64,000 nt of DNA from Mesorhizobium sp. ZC-5 (lineage in GTDB: Bacteria > Pseudomonadota > Alphaproteobacteria > Rhizobiales > Rhizobiaceae): NCBI RefSeq assembly GCF_025753855.1, contig NZ_JAOWPT010000001.1:583770-647769 (forward strand), given 5' to 3'. Within the stretch, counting starts at the first letter, position 1. Every line of letters begins with the position of its first letter. The notes beneath the pieces are model-generated. The model made no database searches. It saw only the letters and a list, made by a program, of their open reading frames with translations, and was not told the origin of the DNA. A program made the position numbers and the translations under genes. Below are positions 18,378-28,111 of the stretch, piece after piece.

Positions 18378-21300
18378 TTATTTTTTCAGTTGATCGCGCA
18401 AGGCCGCGAGCTTGGCGAAGGGCGAATCCGGGTCGACGCGCACCGGACGCTCCTCGCGCGGCTTCTGCTGGAACTGCGGCTTGCCCTGGAAGCCGCCCTT
18501 CTGGCCGGGTTTGCCGCCATCACGGCGTTCCGGCCGGAAGCCCTGGCCATCCGGCTTGCCCGGTTTGCCCTGGAACTTGCGCTCGAAACGCTCCGAGCCG
18601 CCTTCGCGCCGGCCTTTGCCGTCATTGCGTGCCGCGGCCTCGCCGGAAGGCGCCGCCGCTTGCGCTGCATTCTGATGGCGTCCGCGCGGACCGCTGCGAT
18701 CGCGCTGGTTGCCGTGGCGCTGGCCTTGCCGGGCCTCGAACCGGGCCTGCCGCCAGAGCAGGATCGGCTTTGGTGCTTCGGCAGGCGCCGCGGCTGTTTC
18801 GGTCTCGGTCGCGTCGGAGACTGCCTCCTTCGCGACGCTCTCGCCCGCGCCTTCCGCCGCGGGCTCCGCCGACACCGGTTCGGAGGTCTCGGCATCCGGT
18901 CCGCTGGCCGATGCCTCCTGCGCAACTGTATCCTGCGCAACTGTATCGACCGAAGCTTCGGCCCCGGCGACAGGTGCCGCTTCTACGGTAGCAGCTTCCT
19001 CGATCGCGACGGGTTCGATCGTTTCCGTCGTGGACTCCGCTTCGGTTCCACCGGCATCCGGGGCGACTTCCGCGCCGGCAGTTGAAATATCAGCGGCAGC
19101 CGTTTCTGCATCAGCGGCAACTGGCGTTTCCGTATCGGCGGCAGTTGGCGTTTCCACCTCGGCGACAGCCCGCGTTTCTGCATCGGCAGCAGCCTGCCCT
19201 GTTTCGGCCCCGACCGCGCTCGCCTCGCCAGCATCGCCCTGTGCGCTCGCCGCGATCTGTTCGGCTGCCTGCTCGAGGGCTGCCGTATGCGCGGCATCTC
19301 TCGCCGCCTTTTCCGTGGCGGCCTTCTCCGCGGCTTCCCGCGCCGCGGTGTCAAGCGCTTCAAGCTTGGCCTTCACCTCGGCGACCGGCTTTGGCTCGGC
19401 GCGATAGCCGAGACCCTTCAGGATTTCCTCGATGTCGTCGGCGTTGGCGCCGAGGATCGACATCATCGCAGGCGTCACAAGGAACACGCTGCCGTCATAG
19501 GCACCGTCCGGACGCGGACCTGTTCCGGCCCGCCACGAGAGTGCAGGGCGGATCAGGTCGGCAAGCCGCTCCAGTATGTCGACGCGCACCGCGCGCCGGC
19601 CGAGATTGCGAAAGCCGGCAAGCCGGTAGAAAGCCCGATCGTAGGCCGGATCGATCACCACCGAGGTGCGGCCGGCGGCCAGTGCATGCACCACATCGCC
19701 GAAGCCGGGCTTGTCCTTGCCGTCGTTCTTCAGCGCCCAGAGCAACGTGACCAGGCCGGCCGGGCCGGGTTTCAGCAGGGCCGGCACGAAGACATGGTAG
19801 GCACCGAAGCGCACGCCGAGACGCCTCAGCGCGCCGCGCCCCTCCTGGTCCAGCGACTTCACCTCGTCGGCGATGTCGCGGCGGTTGAGCAGGCCGAAAT
19901 TCTCGACCAGCTGGAACGCGATGCCGCGCCCGATGCCGGTCAGCTGCTCCGCGTTCTTGAGGTCGACCAGCGGCTTCAGCAGCGTCTCGGCCTGGTAGTT
20001 GACGAAGCGTTCCGCGTGCGCCGCGACCTTGTCGCGCGCCGGGCCGGTCAGTTGTTCGTCGGCCAGGAGGATGACGCGCGGCTTGAGCACATCCTCGCCG
20101 GAGGTGAGCGTGGCGATCGGCGCGCCGATCCAGCGCAACACGCCGTCGGAACCGAGCGCGATGTCGTTGTTGCCCGACGCGGAAAAACGCTCCGCCCGCG
20201 CCTCGAACTCGACGGCAAGCGCCTTCTGGGCCGCGGTCTTCACCGCCTTGGCATCCTCACCCTCGGCGGTCTGGTCCGCGGTGAAGCGGAACCCCTGCAG
20301 CTCGCCCACATGGTGCCCCTCGACAAGGACGGCACCGGACGGGCTGATTTCGGCTTCAAGCATCGTATTCTCTCTCAGGCGCTTCATGAGCACGGAAGTC
20401 CTGCGGTCTACGAAGCGTTTCGTCAACCGCTCATGCAGGGCATCCGACAATCTGTCTTCGATCTCGCGCGTTTTTTCCTGCCAGTGTGCCGCATCCGCCA
20501 ACCAGCCGGGGCGGTTGGACACGAAGGTCCAGGTGCGGATCTGCGCGATGCGGTGCGACAGCGTATCGATGTCGCCGTCGGCCGAATCCGCGCGCCGCAC
20601 CTGCTCGGCCATGTAGGCCTCGTTGACATGGCCGCTTTCGGCGAGATCGAGATACATCGATGCGATGAGATCGGAATGCTGCGCCGGCGCGATGCGCCGG
20701 TAGTCCGGCAGCGCGCACGCCTCCCACAACAGTGCCACCCGTTCACGGCTGGTCGCCAGCTTGCGTATCTCCGGATCGCGCGACAGCTGATCGAGTGCCT
20801 GCGCGTCGACCGCGGGAAGCGCCCGCGTCAGCCCTTCGATCGGCGCCGGCGTCTCGATCGAACGCTTCAGCGTATCGAGGCTCGCAAAGTCGAATTCGGC
20901 CGTACGCCATTGCAGCACCTTGACCGGATCGAACTCGTGCGCCTCTATCTTGTGCACCAGTTCGTCGTCCAGCGGATCGACCTGGCCAGTCACGCCAAAG
21001 GTGCCGTCGCGCAGATGCCGCCCGGCACGTCCGGCCACCTGGGCAAGTTCGGCCGCGGTAAGGTCGCGGTACTGGAAGCCGTCGAACTTGCGGTTCTGCG
21101 CGAAGGCGACGTGGTCGACATCCAGGTTGAGGCCCATGCCGATGGCGTCGGTGGCGATCAGATAGTCCACGTCGCCGTTCTGGTAGATCTCGACCTGCGC
21201 GTTGCGGGTGCGCGGACTGAGCGCGCCCAGCACCACGGCGGCGCCGCCGCGCTGGCGGCGGATCAGTTCGGCGATGGCGTAGACCTCGTCGGCCGAGAAG

Positions 21301-21842
21301 GCGACGATCGCCGTGCGGCGCGGCAGCCGCGTCAGCTTTTTCTGGCCCGCATAGGCGAGATGCGAAAGCCTCGGGCGGGTGACGACGGAAATGCCTTTCA
21401 GCAGTCGCTCGAGAATGCCGCGCATCGTGGCGGCGCCGAGCAGCAACGTCTCCTCCCGGCCCCTGAGATGCAGCACGCGGTCGGTGAAGATGTGGCCGCG
21501 CTCCAGGTCGCCGGCCAGTTGCACTTCGTCGATCGCCACGAAAGCCGCGTTGGTCTCGCGCGGCAGTGCCTCGACCGTGCAGACGGAATAGCGCGCGCCC
21601 GCCGGCTGGATTTTCTCCTCGCCGGTGATCAGCGCCACGTTCTGGACACCGACCTTGTCGACGACGCGGCTGTAGACCTCGCGCGCCAGCAGTCTGAGCG
21701 GCAGGCCGATCAGCCCGCTGCCATGCGCCACCATCCGTTCGATGGCGAGATGTGTCTTGCCGGTGTTGGTCGGTCCCAGAACGGCGGTGACGTCGCGTCC
21801 GGAGGGCACGAGATAATCGCTCTGTTTCGGCTGCAGGTTCAT
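18378..21842 (-). CDS. SUV3-like DExH RNA helicase with long low-complexity tail
   Basis: 1154 residues from ATG at 21842 ([10 protein letters not shown]). The helicase core has motif I GPTNTGKT (about residues 22-29), motif II IDEVQL (about 103-108), GATM, and motif VI region QVAGRAGR (about 278-285). This is the SUV3 arrangement, known in mitochondria with the degradosome and widespread in alphaproteobacteria. A SUV3 C-terminal domain follows. From about residue 830 to 1030 the protein is a low-complexity Ala/Glu/Thr/Val region with repeated TETxxAADxET-like units. The last ~130 residues are rich in Arg, Gly, Lys and Gln, a likely RNA-binding tail. The substrate is unknown. Confidence 0.88.
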   Translation of the reverse strand: MNLQPKQSDYLVPSGRDVTAVLGPTNTGKTHLAIERMVAHGSGLIGLPLRLLAREVYSRVVDKVGVQNVALITGEEKIQPAGARYSVCTVEALPRETNAAFVAIDEVQLAGDLERGHIFTDRVLHLRGREETLLLGAATMRGILERLLKGISVVTRPRLSHLAYAGQKKLTRLPRRTAIVAFSADEVYAIAELIRRQRGGAAVVLGALSPRTRNAQVEIYQNGDVDYLIATDAIGMGLNLDVDHVAFAQNRKFDGFQYRDLTAAELAQVAGRAGRHLRDGTFGVTGQVDPLDDELVHKIEAHEFDPVKVLQWRTAEFDFASLDTLKRSIETPAPIEGLTRALPAVDAQALDQLSRDPEIRKLATSRERVALLWEACALPDYRRIAPAQHSDLIASMYLDLAESGHVNEAYMAEQVRRADSADGDIDTLSHRIAQIRTWTFVSNRPGWLADAAHWQEKTREIEDRLSDALHERLTKRFVDRRTSVLMKRLRENTMLEAEISPSGAVLVEGHHVGELQGFRFTADQTAEGEDAKAVKTAAQKALAVEFEARAERFSASGNNDIALGSDGVLRWIGAPIATLTSGEDVLKPRVILLADEQLTGPARDKVAAHAERFVNYQAETLLKPLVDLKNAEQLTGIGRGIAFQLVENFGLLNRRDIADEVKSLDQEGRGALRRLGVRFGAYHVFVPALLKPGPAGLVTLLWALKNDGKDKPGFGDVVHALAAGRTSVVIDPAYDRAFYRLAGFRNLGRRAVRVDILERLADLIRPALSWRAGTGPRPDGAYDGSVFLVTPAMMSILGANADDIEEILKGLGYRAEPKPVAEVKAKLEALDTAAREAAEKAATEKAARDAAHTAALEQAAEQIAASAQGDAGEASAVGAETGQAAADAETRAVAEVETPTAADTETPVAADAETAAADISTAGAEVAPDAGGTEAESTTETIEPVAIEEAATVEAAPVAGAEASVDTVAQDTVAQEASASGPDAETSEPVSAEPAAEGAGESVAKEAVSDATETETAAAPAEAPKPILLWRQARFEARQGQRHGNQRDRSGPRGRHQNAAQAAAPSGEAAARNDGKGRREGGSERFERKFQGKPGKPDGQGFRPERRDGGKPGQKGGFQGKPQFQQKPREERPVRVDPDSPFAKLAALRDQLKK

Positions 21843-22592
21843 CGAGGAGGCAGATGGCTTTCCTGGTCGGGGTCCTGCACAGGCGGGACGGAAGCGGCGG
21901 CAATCGCGAGGCAGACGCCACCGCGACACATATAGGATTTGGATGGTGAAACGAAAGCGGAAATGTTGCCGGATTAACTGTTGGAACGAGTCTGGAACGA
22001 ATCAGCGACGAATCGCTGACTCTTATCGATTCAGGTTTTGTTCACGGCGACATGTAGATCGGCGAGAGCTGCCCGGCACCACATGCTGAATCGACGTTTG
22101 GCGGTTCCGAGCGAATCCGCCCATCTTCGTTAACTTTCGTTTCGCGAACGGCACCGAAGCCCAGAGCGCACGGTGAAGATTTCATTAACCTCAGGATTCC
22201 ACTTGCTATTTTGGAGCAAACCGAGGCCATCGATCGGCCTGGCGGGCCGCTTTCGTTAACACTCCGCCCAAACCCGGAACGAACAGGCGACGAATCAGCG
22301 ATGGCGCTGTTTTCCCGTTCCGTTCACCGCAACATCTTGTGTCTTCAGGCCGCGCTCGACCGAGAAAGCAGCTCGGCCTCGCGAACACGCCAGCCTCGCG
22401 CTGCTTGCCCGTTAACCTTTCCGTCTTGTTCCGGCACAGGCGCAGTGCGGTCCGATGAGGAGCGACGCGGCAAGCATTTGAAAAATCCTGTGATTTCCGG
22501 AGGCTGCAAGCCGAAACGCCCACCCGTTTCGATTGTATTCCGCCCAGTTTCATGGCCTCCTTCCCTTGCGTTGGTATGAGGAGGGAATAATC
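21843..22592. other. 750-bp gene-free region with GANTC cluster and repeats
   Basis: No supportable gene lies between the helicase start and aqpZ; the short open frames here have no family resemblance or ribosome-binding sites. The region holds a 21-base imperfect direct repeat, a hairpin (TCAGCGA, 4-base loop, TCGCTGA at 22002-22019), eight GANTC sites between 21999 and 22296, and three GTTAAC sites. GANTC is the CcrM methylation site in alphaproteobacteria. It presumably contains the promoters of both flanking genes. Confidence 0.6.
21994..22296 (+). repeat. Pair of 21-base direct repeats
   Basis: 21994-22014 and 22276-22296 match at 18 of 21 positions (GGAACGAA, three variable bases, GCGACGAATC). 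Both contain a GANTC site. The function is unknown. Confidence 0.6.
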
Positions 22593-23309
22593 ATGACCAA
22601 ACGTCTCATTGCAGAGTTCATGGGTACCTTCTGGCTTGTCTTTGGCGGGTGCGGCAGCGCGGTTCTGGCCGCCGCTTTCCCTGATGTCGGTATCGGGTTG
22701 CTCGGCGTTGCTTTCGCGTTCGGTTTGACTGTCCTGACCATGGTCTATGCGGTCGGTGGGATTTCCGGTGGTCACTTCAATCCCGCTGTGTCGGTCGGCT
22801 TGATGGTGGCCGGCAGGTTCTCGTCAAAGGATCTGCTGCCCTATATCGCGGCCCAGGTACTGGGAGCGGTGGTCGGATCGGCGGTCCTCTACCTCATTGC
22901 CAGCGGCAAGGCCGATTTCACTCTGGCCGGCGGGTTTGCCTCCAACGGTTACGGCGAGCATTCGCCTGGCGGCTATGCGATGGGTTCGGCGCTCATCGCG
23001 GAAGTGGTCCTCACCTTCATGTTCCTGATGGTGATCCTGCGCGTGACTTCAGGTGATGTACCGGCGGGTTTTGCGCCGATCGCCATCGGTCTCACGCTGA
23101 CGCTGATCCACCTTATCTCGATCCCGGTGACCAACACGTCGGTCAACCCGGCCCGTTCCACCGGTCCGGCGCTGTTCGTGGGCGGCTGGGCGATCCAACA
23201 GCTATGGCTGTTCTGGGTGGCGCCGATCGTCGGCGCCGCACTCGCCGGCATCGCCCACAACGCGCTGTTCCAGACCCGCGCACCGGGTGCTGCTGGTGCA
23301 CCGGCCTGA
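22593..23309 (+). CDS. aqpZ: Aquaporin Z
   Basis: 238 residues with six membrane helices and the two NPA half-helix motifs, HFNPAVS (about residues 61-67) and VNPARS (about 184-189). The Arg after the second NPA and the small residues around it fit the water-selective AqpZ branch rather than a glycerol facilitator. It passes water across the inner membrane. ATG at 22593 follows GAGGAGGG. A strong convergent terminator lies downstream. Confidence 0.95.
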   Translation: MTKRLIAEFMGTFWLVFGGCGSAVLAAAFPDVGIGLLGVAFAFGLTVLTMVYAVGGISGGHFNPAVSVGLMVAGRFSSKDLLPYIAAQVLGAVVGSAVLYLIASGKADFTLAGGFASNGYGEHSPGGYAMGSALIAEVVLTFMFLMVILRVTSGDVPAGFAPIAIGLTLTLIHLISIPVTNTSVNPARSTGPALFVGGWAIQQLWLFWVAPIVGAALAGIAHNALFQTRAPGAAGAPA

Positions 23310-23326
23310 ACGGCCTACTCAAAATG

Positions 23327-23358
23327 AAACGGCGCCTTCCGGCGCCGTTTTCGTTTTC
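23327..23358 (+). terminator. Rho-independent terminator between aqpZ and phbB
   Basis: AAACGGCGCC, TTCC loop, GGCGCCGTTT followed by T-rich sequence. It serves aqpZ and, given the symmetric A and T ends, could also stop minus-strand transcripts from phbB. Confidence 0.92.
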
Positions 23359-23382
23359 AGCCTCCAGACGACAAGCGACAGC

Positions 23383-24105
23383 CTAGACGAAGAACTGACC
23401 GCCATTTGCCGAGATCGTCGAGCCGGTGATGAAGCCTGCCTCTTCGGAGGCGAGGAACACGACGCAACGCGCGATCTCGTCGGCTTCTCCGAGGCGGCCG
23501 ACCGGGATTTGCGCGACGATCGATTCCCGCACCTTTTCCGGAACCGCCATCACCATGTCGGTGGCAATATAGCCCGGGCAGATCGCATTGACGGTGATGT
23601 TGGCGCGCGCGCCTTCCTGGGCGAGCGCCTTGGTGAAGCCGAGATCGCCCGCCTTCGACGCCGAATAATTGGCCTGCGCGAACTGGCCCTTCTGGCCGTT
23701 GATCGAGGAGATGGTGATGACGCGGCCGAATTTACGCTCGCGCATGCCGTTCCACAGTGGATGCGTCATGTTGAAGACGCCGGAAAGATTGGTGTCGATG
23801 ACCTCCTTCCACTGCTGCGGCGTCATCTTGTGGAAGGGCGCATCGCGGGTGATGCCGGCATTGTTGACCAGCACGTCGATCGGACCGAGATCCGCCTCGA
23901 CCTGCTTCAATCCCTCGACGCAGGCATCATAGTCGGCGACCGACCATTTGAAGACGGGGATGCCGGTCTCGGCCTTGAATTTCTGCGCCGCCTCGTCGTT
24001 GCCGGCATAATTCGCCGCGACGTTGTATCCGGCCTTCTTCAGCCCGACCGATATGGCGGCGCCGATGCCACGCGATCCCCCGGTGACGATTGCTGTCCTG
24101 GTCAT
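23383..24105 (-). CDS. phbB: Acetoacetyl-CoA reductase
   Basis: 240 residues, short-chain dehydrogenase fold. TGGSRGIG (residues 8-15) binds NADPH, NNAG is near residue 84, and the catalytic Ser and Tyr-x3-Lys (YSASK) lie at about residues 138-155. The SSINGQKGQFAQ stretch is typical of PhbB/PhaB, which reduces acetoacetyl-CoA to (R)-3-hydroxybutyryl-CoA for polyhydroxybutyrate. It follows phbA on the same strand with about 120 bases between, and phaR is close by, forming a PHB gene set. Confidence 0.95.
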   Translation of the reverse strand: MTRTAIVTGGSRGIGAAISVGLKKAGYNVAANYAGNDEAAQKFKAETGIPVFKWSVADYDACVEGLKQVEADLGPIDVLVNNAGITRDAPFHKMTPQQWKEVIDTNLSGVFNMTHPLWNGMRERKFGRVITISSINGQKGQFAQANYSASKAGDLGFTKALAQEGARANITVNAICPGYIATDMVMAVPEKVRESIVAQIPVGRLGEADEIARCVVFLASEEAGFITGSTISANGGQFFV

Positions 24106-24150
24106 GTTTCCTCCCTCGGTGTTCTTATGGGCAATAGGCGGTGGACAATA

Positions 24151-24218
24151 GGCAGTAGGGGAAATTGTGCGCCGCCCCGCGATTTGCCTTCGCCTTCCTG
24201 ATTTTTCTCCCTACTGCC
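24151..24218. repeat. Imperfect palindromic repeat in the phbA-phbB spacer
   Basis: GGCAGTAGGG (24151-24160) pairs with CCCTACTGCC (24209-24218) across a 48-base loop, next to a related ggacaataggcagtaggg-like tandem (gcaataggcg, acaataggca). It resembles short dispersed intergenic repeats of rhizobial genomes and could form an mRNA hairpin between the two genes. Confidence 0.5.
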
Positions 24219-24224
24219 GTCTCT

Positions 24225-25412
24225 TCAGTTCAACGCTTCGACGCACATAGCGACGCCCATGCCGCCACCGATGCACAGGGTCGCGAGACCCTTTTTTCCG
24301 CCGCGACGGCGCATCTCGTAGACCAGCGTGTTGAAGATGCGGGTGCCCGAGGCGCCGATCGGATGGCCGATCGCGATCGCCCCGCCATTGACGTTGACGA
24401 TATCCGGGTTCCAGCCCATGCCCTTGTTGACCGCGCAGGCCTGCGCCGCGAAGGCCTCGTTGGCCTCGACCAGGTCGAGGTCGCCAACCGACCAGCCGGC
24501 CTTCTCGAGCGCCCTCTTCGAGGCCGGGATCGGTCCGGTGCCCATGATTGCCGGATCGACGCCGGCGGTTGCCCAAGAGGCGATGCGGGCGAGCGGCTTC
24601 AGCCCGCGGCGGACGGCCTCGGCTTCGGTCATCAGCACCACGGCGCCCGCGCCGTCATTAATGCCGGAGGCGTTGGCGGCTGTCACCGTGCCTTCCTTGT
24701 CGAAGGCCGGGCGCAGCTTCTGCATCGCGTCGATCGTCGCGCCGTGGCGGATGTATTCGTCCTGGTCGACGACCGTATCGCCCTTGCGGCCCTTGATCGT
24801 CACCGGCACGATCTCGTCACTGAACCTGCCGGCCTTCTGCGCCGCTTCTGCCTTATTCTGCGAACCGACGGCGAACTCGTCCTGGGTGTCGCGCGTGATC
24901 TGGAACTGCTTGGCGACGTTCTCCGCCGTATTGCCCATGTGATAGCCGTTGAAGGCGTCCCACAGGCCGTCGCGTATCATCGTGTCGATCATCGAATAGT
25001 CGCCCATCTTCACGCCGGCGCGCAGATGCGCGCAATGCGGCGACAGCGACATCGATTCCTGGCCGCCGGCGACAATGATCTTCGCGTCGCCGGTGGCGAT
25101 CTGCTGCATGCCGATGGCAATCGTCCGCAGGCCCGAGCCGCAGACCTGGTTGAGGCCCCATGCGGTCGCCTCCTTGGGCACGCCCGCCTTGATGGCGGCC
25201 TGGCGCGCCGGATTTTGGCCCTGGCCGGCGGTCAGCACCTGGCCGAGGATCACCTCGTCCACCTCGCCCGCTTCGACGCCGGCGCGCGCCAGCGCTTCCT
25301 TGATGACGATGGCACCCAGTTCGTGCGCCGGCGTGTTGGCGAAGGCGCCGTTGAACGCGCCTACCGGCGTGCGGGTGGCACTTGCGACGACGATGGATTC
25401 GGAAGCGGGCAT
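24225..25412 (-). CDS. phbA: Acetyl-CoA acetyltransferase (beta-ketothiolase)
   Basis: 395 residues from ATG at 25412 (MPASESIVVA). It condenses two acetyl-CoA to acetoacetyl-CoA, the first step of PHB synthesis, and can run in reverse. The nucleophilic Cys lies in NQVCGSGLR (about residues 87-95); GGAIAIGHPIGASGTR (about 345-360) supplies His, and CIGGGMG near the end supplies the second Cys. Normal family length. A 25-codon upstream open extension lacks homologue support. Confidence 0.96.
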   Translation of the reverse strand: MPASESIVVASATRTPVGAFNGAFANTPAHELGAIVIKEALARAGVEAGEVDEVILGQVLTAGQGQNPARQAAIKAGVPKEATAWGLNQVCGSGLRTIAIGMQQIATGDAKIIVAGGQESMSLSPHCAHLRAGVKMGDYSMIDTMIRDGLWDAFNGYHMGNTAENVAKQFQITRDTQDEFAVGSQNKAEAAQKAGRFSDEIVPVTIKGRKGDTVVDQDEYIRHGATIDAMQKLRPAFDKEGTVTAANASGINDGAGAVVLMTEAEAVRRGLKPLARIASWATAGVDPAIMGTGPIPASKRALEKAGWSVGDLDLVEANEAFAAQACAVNKGMGWNPDIVNVNGGAIAIGHPIGASGTRIFNTLVYEMRRRGGKKGLATLCIGGGMGVAMCVEALN

Positions 25413-25695
25413 TTCTATCTCCAGATTTCTCGGGATCGGTGTTCGGCTTGTCTCGACTTTTCTTGCCCTTTCCGAATGCCGAGTCAAACCGGAAATCTGC
25501 GAAGCCGCCCGATGTACAAGCGCTTCCGGCGCCTATGCTGCGGTTATGCTGCGCAGCAATTTTTGCCCGCTAAAGAAGCAGCCTTGATCCCGCACTGCAC
25601 AAACCGCTTTCAAAAGCGATGCTTTTGCGCATATCCTTGTTCAGGCACAACCGTTGCCGGCCGCTTTCAACGCCGGTCTGATTGGGAGGGTTCTG

Positions 25696-26304
25696 ATGCC
25701 TGCAAAAGACGATCCGGTGGTCATCAAGAAATATGCCAACCGCCGCCTCTACAATACGGGCACCAGCACATATGTGACACTCGAAGATTTGGCCGAGATG
25801 GTGAAGCGTGGCGAAGACTTCACCGTCCAGGATGCCAAGACCGGCGACGACATCACCCACCCCGTGCTCACCCAGATCATCTTCGAACTCGAGAACAAGG
25901 ATGGGCAGAACATGCTGCCGATCCCGTTCCTGCGCCAGTTGATCTCTTTCTATGGTGACCAGATGCAGATGGTCGTGCCGAGTTTTCTCGAGCAGTCGAT
26001 GATTGCTTTCGCCAAGGAACAGGAACGCTTCCGCGAGCAGATGAAGTCGACGCTCGGCAAGACGCCGATGGACATGATGAAGATCACCACGCCGATCAAG
26101 GCGCTGGAGGAGCAGACGCGCCGCAACATCGAGATGTTCCAGAACGCGATGCGCATGTTCACGCCGTTCCCTCCGGGCTCCGGCGCCTCGCCTTCGCCCG
26201 CGGCCGAGCCGACCAGGAAGGAACCGGCTGAAAAATCCGACGACCTGCAGGAGTTGAAGGAGCAGATCGCCGCGATGCAGCGCAAGATCGAGTCGATGGG
26301 CTGA
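25696..26304 (+). CDS. phaR: Polyhydroxyalkanoate synthesis repressor PhaR
   Basis: 202 residues from ATG at 25696 after GGGAGGG. The N-terminal DNA- and PHB-binding domain is clear: VVIKKYANRRLYNTGTSTYV (residues 7-26), then FTVQDAKTGDDITHPVLTQI. The C-terminus is a Pro/Ala linker and a short coiled coil (ELKEQIAAMQRKIESM). PhaR represses phasin and PHA genes and is released by PHB granules. It is divergent from phbA. Confidence 0.94.
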   Translation: MPAKDDPVVIKKYANRRLYNTGTSTYVTLEDLAEMVKRGEDFTVQDAKTGDDITHPVLTQIIFELENKDGQNMLPIPFLRQLISFYGDQMQMVVPSFLEQSMIAFAKEQERFREQMKSTLGKTPMDMMKITTPIKALEEQTRRNIEMFQNAMRMFTPFPPGSGASPSPAAEPTRKEPAEKSDDLQELKEQIAAMQRKIESMG

Positions 26305-26507
26305 CCCGGAGGCCACGACCTTCGAGGCTCGCTCATCGACACTTGCACCCGACCCTTCAACCATCTTCGCGGGCTCGCACCAACGCGTCGATGCCGGCTC
26401 GGTCTATCGGCACCATCGCGCAAACATCTTCGCCGCTACCAGCGATAGTGGCGGCCCGGTTCATGGCGTAGGTTCCCTCGCCGAACCAGATCCCAGCGGA
26501 GAAACGC

Positions 26508-26939
26508 ATGACAAAACTGACGCTCGCCAGCGCAAACACCATCATCGGCGCCGCCTTCGCCAAGGCGGCCGAACTCGAACTGAAGCCGTTGAGCGTCTCG
26601 GTACACGATGCCGGCGGCCACCTCCTTGCATTCCAGAAGCAGGATGGTTCCTCGAACCTGCGTTACGAGATCGCCGCGGGAAAGGCATTCGGTGCTCTGG
26701 CCGTGGGCATGGGCTCGCGCCGGCTGGAGGTGATAGCCAGGGAACGCCCGCATTTCTTCACCGGCCTGTCGGGGGTCTCCGGAGGGCGCGTCATCCCCGT
26801 CGCCGGCGGCGTTCTGGTCCGGGACGCGGAGGGCGAGATCATCGGCGCTGTCGGGGTTTCCGGCGACACGTCCGACAATGACGAGGCGGCAGCCATCGCC
26901 GGCATCGAGGCCAGCGGCTTTCAGGCCGACGGAGGTTGA
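26508..26939 (+). CDS. GlcG/HbpS family heme-binding-like protein
   Basis: 143 residues. The GlcG/HbpS (DUF336) fold is recognised from LTLASANTIIGAAFAKAAEL, VSVHDAGGHLLAFQKQDG (about residues 31-48) and PVAGGVLVRDAEGEIIGAVGVSG (about 96-118). Members bind heme or cobalamin, or accompany glycolate and other oxidases; most are not characterised. No signal peptide is seen, so it is probably cytosolic. ATG at 26508 has GGAGAAACGC upstream. There is no operon partner. Confidence 0.85.
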   Translation: MTKLTLASANTIIGAAFAKAAELELKPLSVSVHDAGGHLLAFQKQDGSSNLRYEIAAGKAFGALAVGMGSRRLEVIARERPHFFTGLSGVSGGRVIPVAGGVLVRDAEGEIIGAVGVSGDTSDNDEAAAIAGIEASGFQADGG

Positions 26940-26943
26940 ATGG

Positions 26944-27351
26944 TCAGCTTACGTTGAGGTCCCGGCCGGCGGAACGCAACGACACCGAGAACCCGGCCAG
27001 CACGTCGACCAGCGCGATCACCATCAGCGTGAAGAACACCGGATGCGCGGCTTCGGTGTTCAACAGGAACTCCACCAGGTACGCCACGAAGACAAACGTC
27101 GACAGCAGGTGATCGACGATCGAGGCGTTCGAAGTGCGTGTCGATTTGACGATCTCGACGAACAGCAGGAGCAGCGCCACCACGATCAGCAGATTACCGA
27201 CCGTCAGCGAGAAGACGCCGCCGGACATCATCCTCATGGAAAACACTTGAGTCGCCCAAATGTCGGCGCCTTCCGCCTGCCCGAACGATCCGGCGAGGCC
27301 CAGATTGTAGAGGATGAAAGGCACGATCAGCAGCGGGATACCAGCGAGCAT
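26944..27351 (-). CDS. Conserved membrane protein, four predicted helices
   Basis: 135 residues from ATG at 27351 (MLAGIPLLIVPFILYNLGL). Four hydrophobic segments are visible at about residues 2-20, 45-65, 78-98 and 105-125. The function is not recognised. The frame continues 28 codons further upstream, but that extension is basic and would overlap the rpmF terminator. It converges with the GlcG gene, 4 bases apart. Confidence 0.65.
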   Translation of the reverse strand: MLAGIPLLIVPFILYNLGLAGSFGQAEGADIWATQVFSMRMMSGGVFSLTVGNLLIVVALLLLFVEIVKSTRTSNASIVDHLLSTFVFVAYLVEFLLNTEAAHPVFFTLMVIALVDVLAGFSVSLRSAGRDLNVS

Positions 27352-27438
27352 CAGGGGTCTCCGGTTCTTGGTTCTGCTTCTAGAAGCCGCGGCGCCGTAT
27401 GCGTCAAGGCCTTTCCGGCGGCGGCCATCCGCCAAACG

Positions 27439-27467
27439 AAAAAGACCGGCTTGAAGCCGGTCTTTTC
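27439..27467 (-). terminator. Rho-independent terminator of rpmF
   Basis: AAAAGACCGGCT, 3-base loop, AGCCGGTCTTTT. The nine-pair stem with a T-run on the minus strand lies about 30 bases past the rpmF stop. Confidence 0.92.
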
Positions 27468-27495
27468 AACTGAACGGGAACGAAGGGCTGTAAAC

Positions 27496-27675
27496 TCAGC
27501 TCTTCGGCTCCAGGACCTGACGGCCGCGATACATCCCGGTCTTCAGGTCGACATGGTGCGGACGGCGCAGTTCGCCGGAATTCTTGTCCTCGACATAGGT
27601 CGGGGCCTTCAGCGCATCGGCCGAACGGCGCATGCCGCGCTTCGACGGCGAAGTTTTTCGTTTTGGAACAGCCAT
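27496..27675 (-). CDS. rpmF: 50S ribosomal protein L32
   Basis: 59 residues, read from ATG at 27675: it begins [20 protein letters not shown] and ends GRQVLEPKS. This is the standard alphaproteobacterial L32, without the zinc-binding cysteines of some other bacteria. It is a structural protein of the large ribosomal subunit. A clear terminator follows. Confidence 0.97.
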   Translation of the reverse strand: MAVPKRKTSPSKRGMRRSADALKAPTYVEDKNSGELRRPHHVDLKTGMYRGRQVLEPKS

Positions 27676-28111
27676 GGAATTACTCGCTTATCGGTCAAAA
27701 GCCCCATATTCCCTCGCGAAAGGGCCGTATGTTCGGGCCGGAATCCTGAAAGTCGGCGTGCCTATACACAAGTGACGGCGGTTTGACCAGCGCCGGCCGC
27801 GATATTTTTTTCCGCAGGACGCTCGAAAATCAGAGCTCGGGCCCGGTCGGCAGGGATTATTCGTGCATCTATCAGCTGTTGACCCGGCTGCGAACCTTCG
27901 TTCGGACAGGCCTCCGGCAGGTTTGACCTCACTGCCTGCCCAGGTCGGATGGAAATCCATTTGCGCGAAGCGCTGAACTGCGGCTCTTGGCCAGCAGATT
28001 TTTCCGCGAAAGTAACGGTCCGACACCAAATTTTACTAAGCCGGCCAATCTTTTGCTGCGGCCCGTCACTATTCGTTGCTGGTCGGGACGACGTGGAAAA
28101 GACAAGCAACA
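27676..28111. other. Intergenic region between rpmF and a membrane protein gene
   Basis: 436 bases with no gene that can be supported on either strand. It should contain the rpmF promoter near 27676-27760. No RNA gene, repeat or terminator was recognised. Confidence 0.55.

Noticed and set aside
19287-21935. 882-residue open frame on the plus strand
   Set aside because: Antisense to the SUV3-like helicase; no domain is recognisable.
21981-22300. GGAAC words resembling EcfG -35 elements
   Set aside because: None of the three GGAAC copies has CGTT at 16-17 bases downstream.
22206-22775. Open frame of 189 residues upstream of and overlapping aqpZ
   Set aside because: It runs antisense into aqpZ, has no family resemblance and no ribosome-binding site.
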